A stretch of DNA of 16,732 bases from an uncultured Megasphaera sp. (GTDB taxonomy: Bacteria; Bacillota; Negativicutes; Veillonellales; Megasphaeraceae): assembly GCA_900548635.1 (NCBI GenBank), contig URLP01000027.1, positions 1-16,732 on the forward strand. Reading direction: 5' to 3'. Within the stretch, counting starts at the first letter, position 1, and each line of letters opens with the position of its first letter. This document shows positions 6,080 to 14,149 of this stretch, piece after piece. The notes below the pieces were generated by a model, which was not told where the DNA came from, made no database searches, and was given only the letters and a program-made list of their open reading frames with translations. The position numbers and the translations under genes were made by a program.

Positions 6080-6109
6080 ATTATATACTTTGGAGTGAAC
6101 TCAGGTCAA
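6080..6109 (-). promoter_or_regulatory. Promoter of the ybaK-glyoxalase-tcdA unit
   Basis: On the minus strand TTGACC (6104-6109) and TATAAT (6080-6085) are separated by 18 bases. The TGA in TTGACC is the sbcC stop codon. No terminator lies between sbcC and ybaK, so read-through from the repair genes is also possible. Confidence 0.7.
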
Positions 6110-9100
6110 GCGAACTCAAAACTCGACGTGCTGCCCCGGTCCGTCTTATGGACGGCCAAGCGGGCATCGATGCGTTCCTTCAGCTCCGGCACATGGGAAA
6201 TGATGCCGACCAGACGGCCGCCGCTGCGCAGGGAGGCCAGGGTTTTGAGGGCATAGTCGAGGGTTTCGCCGTCGAGAGTACCGAATCCTTCGTCGATGAA
6301 AATCGTATCTAAGTGGATGCCTCCGGAATAGGCCTGGACGACGTCGGCCAGACCCAGGGCCAGGGAGAGAGAGGCCAGAAAGGTCTCGCCGCCTGAGAGG
6401 GTATTGGCCGGCCGGGCGTAGCCCGTGTAATTGTCATAGACTTCGATGTCCAGGCCAATCTGCTTGACCCGCTTGTCATCCCAGTTCTGGGAGCGCTGCA
6501 GGCTGTAGCGCTGACGGCTCATGCCCTGGAGGCGGCCGTTGGCGGCGGCCAGGACTTCGTCGAGGAGGGCGCCGAGGACATAGCGTTCAAAATTGATGCC
6601 TGTTTGTTTGCCCGCAATGAGTTCATAGACAGCGCCGACGGTCTTATATTCTTCCGTCAGGGCCTGTCCTGATTTATCAAGCGTCGCCAGCTTATTTTTT
6701 TCTTCCTGCCAGCGGCCGTACTGGGCGGCCAGGCGGCCCTTCTCTTCGGTCAGCGCACGGCTCGCTTTTTCGGCTTCTGCCAGAGCCTGCTGCACGGCCT
6801 TTAGATCTGGCCGGGCCTTTGTGCCGATGACCCTTTCTTCCTGTGCCAGCTGCCCTTTGACCTGCTGGACCTGCGTGTCGTACTGGCGAACTTCTTCCTC
6901 AAGGACAGGGATGCCCGGCACCTGGGCCTGCATCTGGCGGCAGGCCTTGACGCTTTCAAAGCCGTCGGCGAGGACGCGCTGGCGCAGGGCCTGGACGCCG
7001 GCACTGAAGCGGTCGCGCAGGGAAAGGACCTGCTTTTGCCAGTTCACCGTCTCCTGCTGCTGCCGGGCTGCCTGGCGTTCGCCGCGGACGACGGCGTCGC
7101 GGCAGCGCTGCAAATTCTTTTCATAGCGACCGAGAAAGGCCGCCAAGTCAGAAAGACGCTGCTCCAGGGCCTGGGGATTCCTGTAGGCCTCCGGCAGGTC
7201 CGCTTCCATGCGTGTCTTGGCTTCCGCCGCTTTGACGGCCGCCGTCCGCGCCGCTTCCGCCTGGCTCCGTAGTGTTTCTTCTTTCTTTTCCCACTGCTTC
7301 AGCCGTTCCTGCGCAGCGGCTGCGGCACGGCGCATTTTCTCCCCGTCTGCCGCAGCGTGCTGCAAATCGTCCATGGCCTTCTTCGCCGCCGCCGTTTTGG
7401 CCTGCCATACAGCGAGGTCCCCGTCTTGCGGATACTGCTGGCGCAGCTTATGGTATTGTCCCTGCAGGGCCTGATACCGGGTCTCGTCGCGCTTCGCCGT
7501 CACTTGCCACTGCTGGCGGCGGCTTTCACTGGCTTCCGCCTGCTTTTTCAACCGTTCGACATCGCGCCGCTGGGGCAAATACTGCGGCGCTACGGCAGGT
7601 CTTGGATGAGCGGCGGCACCGCAGACCGGGCAAGGCTTCCCGTCTTCCAGTTCCGCCGCCAGGACAGCGGCCTGGGCCTGCAGGAAGACGGCCTGGACAC
7701 TTTCATAATCCCGGCGGTCACACTGCGCTTTGTCAGTCGCTTTGGCCAGGGCTGTGCGGCTTTTTTCCCACGCCTTGGCCACCCCTTCGATTTGGGCCTG
7801 CAACGCCGCAGCGCCTTCTTCCTGCTGCAGCCGTTCCTGCAGGCTCTGCCAGCGGGCTTTGGCCTGTTCCGCGGCAACAGCCGTTTCGCTCAATTGGGCC
7901 ACGGCCGCCTGCGCCTGGTCGAGGGCTTTCTTTTCGGCGTCTTTCCCCTGCCGCGCTTCGCGCCAGGCCTTTTCAGCAGCTGCCGCTTCTTTGCGGCACT
8001 GCACTTCCGCCTGGCAGCAGTCCCGATAGGATGCAGCCTTGTCCTGCAGCGCCGCGAGGCGGGCTTTTTCCGCCGCTGCCTCTTTGTATTCGCCTTCGCG
8101 CTGCACAAGGTCGGCCAGTTCCTGCTGCGCTGCTTTTAGATCATTCTGGCCTTTTTCCGCCAGACGGCCTGCCTTTTCAGCAGCTTTGCGGGCTTCTTTG
8201 CCCTCTTTTTCCAGGTCATCAAGGTGACGGCATGGTTCAGCCAGGATTTCGGCCTTGCGCAGGATGGCGATTTGCTGCCGCTTTGCCTGAAAGGCTTCTT
8301 CCTGCTGCTGGAGGGCTGCCGCTTCCTTTGCCTTCTCGTCGCGCAGCTGCCAGTGCGAGGCCAGCTCCTGTGCCGCCTGGAACCGTTCCTGCACGGCTTT
8401 GCGCCGTTCTTCAGCCGCCTGCTGCTGCTTCCCGGTTTCGGCCTGCCGGACCTGCCACTGTGTCTCTTTTGCGGCTATTTCATTTTCGTCCGTCACTTCC
8501 AGTGCGATGAGGCACTGTTCGCGCTGACGACGGACATCTTCATATTGGCTGGCTAAAGCATCATGACGTTCCTTGGCCAGTTCCTGGAATCTGGCGTAGC
8601 GCTGGGTATGGAAAAGGGTCTGCATGATCTGCTGGCGTTCTCCGGAATTAGCCAGGAGGAGACGGCGGAAATCGCCCTGCGGCAAAAGGACGACCTGGCG
8701 GAACTGGTCGGCCTTGAAGCCGAGGAGCTGTTCTACAGCCGCCGTCACGTTCTTGGCGGCCAGGAGCTTTTCATTTTCTCCGTTCTCATCCGTTTCATAA
8801 AGGGCCGCTTTGGCCGAATCCTTCTTCAGGCCCGTACCGCGTTTCTTGGCGATTTCCTGTTCCGGACGGCGGTCGACGCGGTAGTATTTCTGACCGATGG
8901 CGAAGCGGAAGGAAACGGACGTCACTTCCTCAGGCGAGGCGTACTCACTGCGCATGTGCGCGCCTGTACGGCTGTTGCCGCTGGTGCTGCCGTAGAGGGC
9001 ATAACAGATAGCATCGAGGATAGTCGTCTTGCCCGAGCCTGTCGGCCCATAGATGAGAAAGAGCTTGTGCTCGCCTAAGCGGCGGAAATCGACGATTTCC

Positions 9101-9150
9101 TGACCGGCATAAGGACCGAAAGCCTTCATTTCCAAGTAAATCGGTATCAT
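6106..9150 (-). CDS. sbcC: SbcC, ATPase subunit of the SbcCD nuclease
   Basis: This 1014-residue protein is the Rad50-like SMC-type partner of SbcD, which together cleave hairpins, palindromes and protein-blocked DNA ends. The N-terminal half-ATPase has the Walker A motif GPTGSGKT (35-42). A very long coiled coil, rich in Ala, Gln, Glu, Lys and Arg, runs from about residue 180 to 850. At its apex is the zinc-hook CPVC (C507, C510) that dimerises two coils. The C-terminal half-ATPase has the signature LSGGETF and the Walker B segment IFIDEGFGTLD. GGGGG nine bases upstream supports the ATG at 9150; a longer form from 9189 would run back into sbcD. The start overlaps the sbcD stop as ATGA, which implies coupled translation and 1:1 supply. 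Confidence 0.96.
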   Translation of the reverse strand: MIPIYLEMKAFGPYAGQEIVDFRRLGEHKLFLIYGPTGSGKTTILDAICYALYGSTSGNSRTGAHMRSEYASPEEVTSVSFRFAIGQKYYRVDRRPEQEIAKKRGTGLKKDSAKAALYETDENGENEKLLAAKNVTAAVEQLLGFKADQFRQVVLLPQGDFRRLLLANSGERQQIMQTLFHTQRYARFQELAKERHDALASQYEDVRRQREQCLIALEVTDENEIAAKETQWQVRQAETGKQQQAAEERRKAVQERFQAAQELASHWQLRDEKAKEAAALQQQEEAFQAKRQQIAILRKAEILAEPCRHLDDLEKEGKEARKAAEKAGRLAEKGQNDLKAAQQELADLVQREGEYKEAAAEKARLAALQDKAASYRDCCQAEVQCRKEAAAAEKAWREARQGKDAEKKALDQAQAAVAQLSETAVAAEQAKARWQSLQERLQQEEGAAALQAQIEGVAKAWEKSRTALAKATDKAQCDRRDYESVQAVFLQAQAAVLAAELEDGKPCPVCGAAAHPRPAVAPQYLPQRRDVERLKKQAEASESRRQQWQVTAKRDETRYQALQGQYHKLRQQYPQDGDLAVWQAKTAAAKKAMDDLQHAAADGEKMRRAAAAAQERLKQWEKKEETLRSQAEAARTAAVKAAEAKTRMEADLPEAYRNPQALEQRLSDLAAFLGRYEKNLQRCRDAVVRGERQAARQQQETVNWQKQVLSLRDRFSAGVQALRQRVLADGFESVKACRQMQAQVPGIPVLEEEVRQYDTQVQQVKGQLAQEERVIGTKARPDLKAVQQALAEAEKASRALTEEKGRLAAQYGRWQEEKNKLATLDKSGQALTEEYKTVGAVYELIAGKQTGINFERYVLGALLDEVLAAANGRLQGMSRQRYSLQRSQNWDDKRVKQIGLDIEVYDNYTGYARPANTLSGGETFLASLSLALGLADVVQAYSGGIHLDTIFIDEGFGTLDGETLDYALKTLASLRSGGRLVGIISHVPELKERIDARLAVHKTDRGSTSSFEFA

Positions 9151-10298
9151 AAGAGAGTTCCCCCTTCCTCTTTTTCCAGGCGCTGCCAAAGATTACGGAC
9201 GCAGGCCTTTTCCGCTTCTGTCAGGGGCTGGTCCGGCCGCATGGCTTCCGTAAAGCCCGTAAAGAGTTCTTTCTCCGTCGTCTGCTGCAGATTGAAATCG
9301 CGCTGTCCCCGGGCTTCTGTATTGCGGTGCGGCATTTCCAGGGCCATGGCGTTCGGATATTTGCGCCGCAGCTTGGCCATGCCGTCCAGGATAGGCTGCG
9401 TGTCGTCCAGGCGGGCCATGATGAAATCATCGGTCCTGTCGTCGGCGGCGGCCATGATGTCCTCAAAAGTACCGCTGACGATGCGTACATCATGGCGCGG
9501 CGAAAATTCACAGAAAGAAATATCGGCTTTCCCTTTGGCATCGATGTCGGCGATGACGGCGCCTTTATGCTGGTACGCTTCGCCAAAGGAGTATTTGAGC
9601 AAACTGCCGGCATAGCGGATGGTCTCAGCCGTCACTTTCTGGGGGCCGTGCAAGTGGCCCAGGGCCGTATAGGCAAAGGGCGCAAAGAGAGCGCTGTCTA
9701 CCTGATCCGTGCCGCCAATGGATAAAGGCCGTTCAGAATCACAGGCGATGCCGCCGGCGGCAAAGGCGTGGGCCACACAGATGGTGCGCATTTCCTTGGG
9801 AAGCTGACGGCACTCCCAGTCCCTGAGTCCCGTCAGGGCCGTCTGATGGCTGTGGATGCTTTCATCGCCCAGGAAGTGCCGCACTTCTGCCGGTTCGGCA
9901 TAGGGCAGCATGACGAAGGCCACAGGGCCTGCCACATCTTCCAAGACGACGGGACCTGTCAGGCGCGCCAGTTCGCCGGCGATGTAGAGTCCCTGCGGTG
10001 CCAAAAGGCGGCTGGCAAAGGAAAGGCGTGCCGGACTGTCGTGATTGCCGCTGATGACAAAAAAAGGCAGCTTCAGGTCGGCTGTGACCTTGGTCGCGAT
10101 TTCATCGAAGAGTTCGACGGCCTCTGCCGGCGGCAGGCTGCGGTCATAGACGTCGCCGGCGAGGACGACGGCATCGATTTTTTCTTCCTTCAGGAGCAAC
10201 AGGAACTGCTTTTCCAGGACATAGGCCTGGTCCTCCGTCAGATAGGTACCATAAAAGAGTTTTCCCAAGTGCCAGTCGGCAGTGTGTAAGATGCGCAT
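9147..10298 (-). CDS. sbcD: SbcD, nuclease subunit of the SbcCD complex
   Basis: The 383-residue protein is an Mre11-like calcineurin-fold metallophosphoesterase and is the nuclease of SbcCD. Motifs in order are DWH (8-10), GDVYD (48-52) and GNHD (84-87), followed by a later His-containing AHAF and GHLHGPQ, which together form the two-metal site. The C-terminal part would be the DNA-binding cap and SbcC-binding region. AAAGGAG lies shortly before the ATG at 10298. It follows nfo by 20 bases and overlaps sbcC by four, so the three repair genes look like one transcription unit. Confidence 0.96.
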   Translation of the reverse strand: MRILHTADWHLGKLFYGTYLTEDQAYVLEKQFLLLLKEEKIDAVVLAGDVYDRSLPPAEAVELFDEIATKVTADLKLPFFVISGNHDSPARLSFASRLLAPQGLYIAGELARLTGPVVLEDVAGPVAFVMLPYAEPAEVRHFLGDESIHSHQTALTGLRDWECRQLPKEMRTICVAHAFAAGGIACDSERPLSIGGTDQVDSALFAPFAYTALGHLHGPQKVTAETIRYAGSLLKYSFGEAYQHKGAVIADIDAKGKADISFCEFSPRHDVRIVSGTFEDIMAAADDRTDDFIMARLDDTQPILDGMAKLRRKYPNAMALEMPHRNTEARGQRDFNLQQTTEKELFTGFTEAMRPDQPLTEAEKACVRNLWQRLEKEEGGTLL

Positions 10299-10318
10299 AA
10301 AAAGGCTCTCCTTTCGCG

Positions 10319-11155
10319 TTATTCCGGTTTCTGCAGGGAGCGGAGAAGGGCGATTTCCCGGGCGTAGCCATCTAAGTCATTCGGCGTTTCCAGATAAAAA
10401 GGCAGGTGCCGCAGAGCCGGGTGGTTGACGATGGCCGTAAAGGCGTCGACGCCGATGTGGCCGTCACCGATTTTTTCATGCCTGTCTTTGTGGCTGCCGA
10501 GCTCATTCTTGCTGTCATTGATGTGGATTGCTTTCAGCCGCTCCAGTCCGATGATCTTATCAAAAGACGTCAGGACCTCATCTAAATGATAAACGATATC
10601 GTAGCCGCCGTCAAAGACATGGCACGTATCGAGGCAGACGCCGAGCTTTTCATTGAGGGCCGTCTTTTCGATGATGGCCGCCAGTTCTTCAAAGGTCCGC
10701 CCTATTTCCGTCCCCTTGCCGGCCATCGTTTCCAGAAGGACCGTCGTCTTCTGTTCCCGGAACATGCAGGTATTGAGCATGTCGGCAATCCATTCGATGC
10801 CCTTTTCCGGCCCCTGGCCGACATGGCTGCCGGGGTGGAAATTATAGCGGCAGTTGTCGAGATACTCCAGGCGGCGCAGGTCATCGGCCATGGCCTGACG
10901 GGCAAAATCCCGGGTCTTTGCCGTCTTGGAGCAGCCGTTCAGTGTATACGGCGCATGGGCCAGGATAGGCGCGAAATGATGGGCTGCCATGAGCTGATTG
11001 AGAGCTGCCATGTCCTCCGGGTCTAATTTGCGCACACCGCTGCCGCGGGGATTGCGGGAAAAGAACTGGAACGTATCTGCCCCGATGGACAGCGCCTCCT
11101 CACCCATATGTAAAAAACCTTGTGAAACCGATAAATGACAGCCAATATGCAGCAT
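10319..11155 (-). CDS. nfo: Endonuclease IV (AP endonuclease)
   Basis: The 278-residue enzyme cuts DNA 5' to abasic sites and acts on oxidised 3' blocks in base-excision repair. It has the TIM-barrel motifs that carry the three zinc ions: HAPYTLN (from H67), HPGSH, LETM, LDTCH, HINDSK, DRHEKIGDGHIG and YLETP, all in family order and at normal length. GAGAGGA precedes the ATG at 11155. A strong intrinsic terminator ends only 15 bases upstream of the start codon, and no convincing promoter was seen between it and perR, so control by read-through or attenuation is possible. The product acts alongside SbcCD, encoded immediately downstream. Confidence 0.96.
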   Translation of the reverse strand: MLHIGCHLSVSQGFLHMGEEALSIGADTFQFFSRNPRGSGVRKLDPEDMAALNQLMAAHHFAPILAHAPYTLNGCSKTAKTRDFARQAMADDLRRLEYLDNCRYNFHPGSHVGQGPEKGIEWIADMLNTCMFREQKTTVLLETMAGKGTEIGRTFEELAAIIEKTALNEKLGVCLDTCHVFDGGYDIVYHLDEVLTSFDKIIGLERLKAIHINDSKNELGSHKDRHEKIGDGHIGVDAFTAIVNHPALRHLPFYLETPNDLDGYAREIALLRSLQKPE

Positions 11156-11170
11156 AGTGTCCTCTCTTTC

Positions 11171-11213
11171 AAAAAAAAGCTGCCACAGGGAGATAAATCT
11201 CCCTATGCACAGC
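11171..11213 (-). terminator. Intrinsic terminator directly upstream of nfo
   Basis: On the minus strand a perfect stem AGGGAGAT/ATCTCCCT (11197-11204 with 11187-11194) is extended outward by CAT/GTG (one G-T pair) and GCTG/CAGC (11210-11213 with 11179-11182) around a small mismatch and bulge. Eight Ts follow (11171-11178). The T-run ends 15 bases from the nfo ATG. It may be a second terminator for perR or an attenuator for the repair genes. Confidence 0.75.
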
Positions 11214-11226
11214 CATTATGGTCAAG

Positions 11227-11316
11227 CCGTTTGCCGTGGGTCGTGGTTCGTGATTCGAGGGCCGTCCTGACGGACGACCCATTGTGGGAATCTTTCGATA
11301 AACGCCAAACGCCAAA
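11227..11316. repeat. Composite repeat: heptamer tracts flanking a hairpin
   Basis: A tract with 7-bp period (CCGTTTG, CCGTGGG, TCGTGGT, TCGTGAT) spans 11227-11254. It is followed by a hairpin GGGCCGTCC/GGACGACCC with one mismatch (11259-11267 with 11272-11280). A tract in the opposite orientation (CGATAAA, CGCCAAA, CGCCAAA) follows at 11296-11316. The whole looks like a degenerate inverted repeat built from TCGTTTG-like units. A related pair of tract and hairpin occurs at 16502-16599. Confidence 0.6.
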
Positions 11317-11325
11317 GGAAACACG

Positions 11326-11359
11326 AAAGGGGCTCGCCGCAGGTGCGGCAGCCCCTTTT
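11326..11359 (-). terminator. Terminator hairpin after perR
   Basis: AAAGGGGCT (11326-11334) pairs with AGCCCCTTT (11350-11358) around an inner GCCGC/GCGGC stem with loop AGGT (plus strand). It lies two bases beyond the perR stop. The T-run is only three on the minus strand but TTTT plus AATT on the plus strand, so termination may be partial for perR and the hairpin may act in both directions. Confidence 0.75.
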
Positions 11360-11361
11360 AA

Positions 11362-11772
11362 TTACGACTTTTCCCGGCAGTCCGGGCAGATGCCTACGAA
11401 CGAGACGCTGACGCCGTTGACGGTGAAGCCCGTCTGGTCAGCTGCCAGCTTACTCAGGGCAGCCTGATCGATGTCGACGTCGATGACGCGGTTGCATTTT
11501 TCACAGCGGATATGAGCATGGGGAGTCGTGTTGTAGTCATAGCGATGAGCATCTTCTGCGCACTGCAGGACTTGGACGACGCCGATCTTGGCAAAGATTT
11601 CCATTGTCTTATAGACCGTAGCCAGGCTCATGGACGGGTAATTCGGCTGTAATATCTTGTAAATCGCCTCGGCATTCGGATGCGTCGGATTATGATCAAT
11701 GGTTTCATAAACTGCCAGGCGCTGCGGAGTTACTTTATAGCCGTTTTTTCGCAAAACTTCAGCAATTTCCAT
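11362..11772 (-). CDS. perR: PerR-type peroxide-sensing repressor (Fur family)
   Basis: The 136-residue protein has a winged-helix domain (residues 1 to about 78, with YKVTPQRLAVYE and SLATVYKTM) and a metal-binding dimerisation domain. Compared with Bacillus subtilis PerR as I remember it, all regulatory ligands are present at a constant offset: H31, D79, H85, H87 and D98 (B. subtilis H37, D85, H91, H93, D104). The structural zinc cysteines C90 and C93 pair with C129 and C132. Asp at position 98, where Fur proteins usually have Glu, favours PerR over Fur. PerR senses peroxide by metal-catalysed oxidation of histidine ligands and represses stress genes. AAAGGGGG six bases before the ATG at 11772 decides the start; an in-frame ATG at 11838 would lie upstream inside the leader. 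It is divergent from tex and precedes the nfo-sbcD-sbcC repair genes. Confidence 0.88.
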   Translation of the reverse strand: MEIAEVLRKNGYKVTPQRLAVYETIDHNPTHPNAEAIYKILQPNYPSMSLATVYKTMEIFAKIGVVQVLQCAEDAHRYDYNTTPHAHIRCEKCNRVIDVDIDQAALSKLAADQTGFTVNGVSVSFVGICPDCREKS

Positions 11773-11820
11773 TTTTGTCCCCCTTTCTTGGAAAACTGTG
11801 GTATAATTAGATATTCTAGC

Positions 11821-11835
11821 TTTCAACTGTTGAAA
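11821..11835. promoter_or_regulatory. Perfect 7-1-7 palindrome in the perR leader
   Basis: TTTCAAC-T-GTTGAAA is a perfect 15-bp palindrome with the 7-1-7 geometry of Fur and PerR operators, though its bases differ from the consensus PER box TTATAATNATTATAA. It would lie about 30-45 bases downstream of the predicted perR start site. A shorter TAGA-TAT-TCTA palindrome lies at 11808-11818. Confidence 0.5.
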
Positions 11836-11872
11836 CATAGAGAATACTGGAAAGTATCCTATCCTATACTAT

Positions 11873-11901
11873 ATTGTAACGGTTATTAAGAAAAATTTCA
11901 A
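11873..11901 (-). promoter_or_regulatory. Promoter of perR
   Basis: On the minus strand TTGAAA (11896-11901) and TACAAT (11873-11878) are 17 bases apart in AT-rich DNA. The predicted start near 11866 gives a leader of roughly 94 bases that contains the palindrome at 11821-11835. Confidence 0.65.
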
Positions 11902-11903
11902 TA

Positions 11904-11926
11904 TTTTACGTAAAATTATTTTTACG
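11904..11926. promoter_or_regulatory. Overlapping palindromes between perR and tex
   Basis: TTTTACGTAAAA (11904-11915) is a perfect 12-bp palindrome. Its right half also pairs as CGTAAAA with TTTTACG (11909-11915 with 11920-11926). It lies immediately upstream of the perR -35 box and in the expected tex promoter region, so it could be a shared operator. No regulator can be named, and I found no convincing -35/-10 pair for tex. Confidence 0.4.
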
Positions 11927-11945
11927 GAATAAGCAATATTAAATT

Positions 11946-11960
11946 GATGATATTATCATC
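11946..11960. promoter_or_regulatory. Perfect 7-1-7 palindrome just upstream of tex
   Basis: GATGATA-T-TATCATC is a perfect 15-bp palindrome ending one base before the GAAAGGA ribosome binding site of tex. It contains ATTATCA, one exact half of the classic Fur box TGATAATNATTATCA. It could be a Fur/PerR-type operator or, in RNA, a hairpin next to the binding site. Confidence 0.5.
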
Positions 11961-11976
11961 CGAAAGGAACGAGTCC

Positions 11977-14142
11977 ATGACAGACGAAACGATCATCCTC
12001 GAAATTGCCCGTACGCTCGGCGTCCGCCCTGCTCAGGTCCGGGCTGCTCTTTCTCTGCTTCAGGAAGGAAATACGATTCCCTTCATCGCCCGCTACCGCA
12101 AAGAAATGACGGGCAGCCTCGACGAAGTGCAGCTACGCTGCATCGAAGAACAGAACGCCTATGAACAGGCCCTGGCCAGCCGCAAGGAAACGGTCCGCCA
12201 GTCGATCATCGATCAGGGCTGCTGGAATGACAATCTGGCCAAAGCCTTGGAAGAAGCGCGCCAACTCCAGGACGTCGAAGACATCTATCTGCCTTATAAA
12301 CCGAAAAAACGCACAAAAGCCTCCATGGCCCGCGACGCCGGCCTGGAACCGCTGGCCGACCTCTTCGCCAGCCAGAATCCAAAAGGCCCGGCTCCGGAAA
12401 AAGCTGCCCAGGCTTATATCAACGACGACGTACCGACTGCCGACGACGCCATCCAGGGCGCCGCCAACATCCTGGCCGAACGCTTTTCGGAACGGGCCGA
12501 CTTCCGCCGCCGCCTGCGCCGCGACCTCTGGAACCAGGCCCGCCTGACCTGCAGCCTCCAAGTCGATGAAAAAGACGCCGGCCCCATGCTGACCTACGCT
12601 GACTTCAGCGAACGCGTCGCCCGCATCCCGAGCTACCGCGTCCTGGCCATCAACCGCGGCGAAAATGAAAAGAAACTGAAAGTTGCCGTGAAAGAAGCCG
12701 CAGACCAGCACATCGACTGGCTCTGCCGCCTGGTCATCGCTCATCCGTCGCCGTATGAACAAATCCTGCGCGACGCCGCTGCCGACAGTTACAAGCGCCT
12801 CATCTCGCCCCAGATGGAACGGGAAATCCGCAATGAACTGACGGCACAGGCCGAAAAGCAAGCTATCGAAGTCTTTGCCGAAAACCTGCGCCACCTGCTC
12901 CTGCAGCCGCCCTTTGCGGGCCAGATCATCCTTGGCCTCGACCCGGGCTACCGCACGGGCTGCAAAGCCGCTGTCATCAGTGCCACCGGTCAGGTCCTCG
13001 ACTACGGCACGTACTACCTGACCCAGTCAGAAGCAAAGAAACACCAGAGTGCCACGGCCCTGGCCAACATGATCCGCCGCCATGACGTGAGCCTCATTTC
13101 CATCGGCAACGGCACGGCGTCGTATGAAACAGAACAGTTCGTCTCGAAGCTCATCGAAGATTACCATCTCTCGTGTTCTTACGTCATCGCCAATGAAGCC
13201 GGCGCGTCCGTCTATTCCGCGTCCGACCTGGCCCGGGAAGAACTGCCCGATTTGGACGTCACCATCCGCGGTGCCGTTTCCATCGCCCGCCGCATCCAGG
13301 ACCCGCTGGCAGAATCCGTAAAGATCGACCCCTGTGCCATCGGCGTCGGTCAGTACCAGCACGACGTCAACCAGAAAGCCCTCGCCGCCGCCCTGGACCA
13401 GGTCGTCACGTCGGTTGTCAACTACGTCGGCGTCGACCTGAATACGGCCTCGCCGGCCCTTTTGCAGCACATCGCCGGCCTGACAGCGGCTACGGCCGGC
13501 AATATCGTCGCCTACCGCAATGAAAACGGCCCCTTCCGCAACCGTCGGGACCTGCTCAACGTGCCCCGCCTGGGACCGGCGACCTTTACACAGTGCGCCG
13601 GCTTCCTGCGCATCAAAGAAGGGGACGAACCGCTGGACAACACGTCGGTCCATCCCGAATCGTATGATTTGGCTGAAAAAATCGCTGCGCATTACGGCCT
13701 GAGCCATGACGACCTGAAAGATATGCAAAAATTAGCCGTCCTGCGCGACAAGATCCAGATGAATGCCGCACCGAAACTGGCCGCTGCTCTCAAGGCCGGC
13801 GAGCCGACCATCAAAGACATCCTCGAGGAACTGCGCAAGCCCGGCCGCGATGTGCGCAGTGAAATGCCGAAACCCTTGACGCGGCGCCACGTCGTCTCTC
13901 TTTCGGACCTGAAAATCGGCAGCGTCGTCCGCGGTACGGTCCAGAACGTCGTCGACTTCGGCGCCTTCGTCGACTTCGGCCTGAAGACGCCTGGCCTGGT
14001 ACACCGCTCCCAGCTCAGCCGTCACCCTTTCCGCCATCCGACAGACGTCGTCCACACCGGTGACATCGTAGAAGCCGAAATCATCAGCGTCGACGCCGCC
14101 CGGGGCCGCATCGGACTATCGATGAAGAATGTGAAAAAATAG
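11977..14142 (+). CDS. tex: Tex-family S1 RNA-binding transcription accessory protein
   Basis: The 721-residue protein is the bacterial relative of Spt6, associated with transcription and nucleic-acid binding. The N-terminal helical Tex region is followed by a YqgF/RNase H-like domain from about residue 317 (LGLDPGYRTGCKAAV). Next comes a helix-hairpin-helix region from about 485 (NTASPALLQHIAGL and FRNRRDLLNVPRLGP), and last a C-terminal S1 domain at about 643-719 (IGSVVRGTVQNVVDFGAFVDF). Length and order are normal. AAAGGA eight to nine bases before the ATG at 11977 supports this start over an in-frame TTG at 11944, which would place a 7-1-7 palindrome inside the coding region. It is divergent from perR and ends at a terminator shared with the convergent zinc-ribbon gene. 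Confidence 0.96.
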   Translation: MTDETIILEIARTLGVRPAQVRAALSLLQEGNTIPFIARYRKEMTGSLDEVQLRCIEEQNAYEQALASRKETVRQSIIDQGCWNDNLAKALEEARQLQDVEDIYLPYKPKKRTKASMARDAGLEPLADLFASQNPKGPAPEKAAQAYINDDVPTADDAIQGAANILAERFSERADFRRRLRRDLWNQARLTCSLQVDEKDAGPMLTYADFSERVARIPSYRVLAINRGENEKKLKVAVKEAADQHIDWLCRLVIAHPSPYEQILRDAAADSYKRLISPQMEREIRNELTAQAEKQAIEVFAENLRHLLLQPPFAGQIILGLDPGYRTGCKAAVISATGQVLDYGTYYLTQSEAKKHQSATALANMIRRHDVSLISIGNGTASYETEQFVSKLIEDYHLSCSYVIANEAGASVYSASDLAREELPDLDVTIRGAVSIARRIQDPLAESVKIDPCAIGVGQYQHDVNQKALAAALDQVVTSVVNYVGVDLNTASPALLQHIAGLTAATAGNIVAYRNENGPFRNRRDLLNVPRLGPATFTQCAGFLRIKEGDEPLDNTSVHPESYDLAEKIAAHYGLSHDDLKDMQKLAVLRDKIQMNAAPKLAAALKAGEPTIKDILEELRKPGRDVRSEMPKPLTRRHVVSLSDLKIGSVVRGTVQNVVDFGAFVDFGLKTPGLVHRSQLSRHPFRHPTDVVHTGDIVEAEIISVDAARGRIGLSMKNVKK

Positions 14143-14149
14143 AACCACG

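Noticed and set aside
7272..8510. Long open frame of 412 codons on the plus strand opposite sbcC
   Set aside because: It is a mirror of the GC-rich coiled-coil coding region, with a biased Pro/Ala/Arg/Leu composition, no binding site and no domain. sbcC on the other strand is certain.
11215..11243. Promoter for nfo using CATAAT at 11215-11220
   Set aside because: The hexamers at 16, 17 and 18 bases upstream bear no likeness to TTGACA, so I do not call it.
11227..11316. CRISPR array suggested by the short repeated units
   Set aside because: The units are 7 bp, contiguous and degenerate, without spacers of constant length.
11927..11960. Promoter for tex
   Set aside because: Several AT-rich -10-like hexamers exist, but none has an acceptable -35 box at normal spacing. 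tex must have a promoter here, but I cannot place it.
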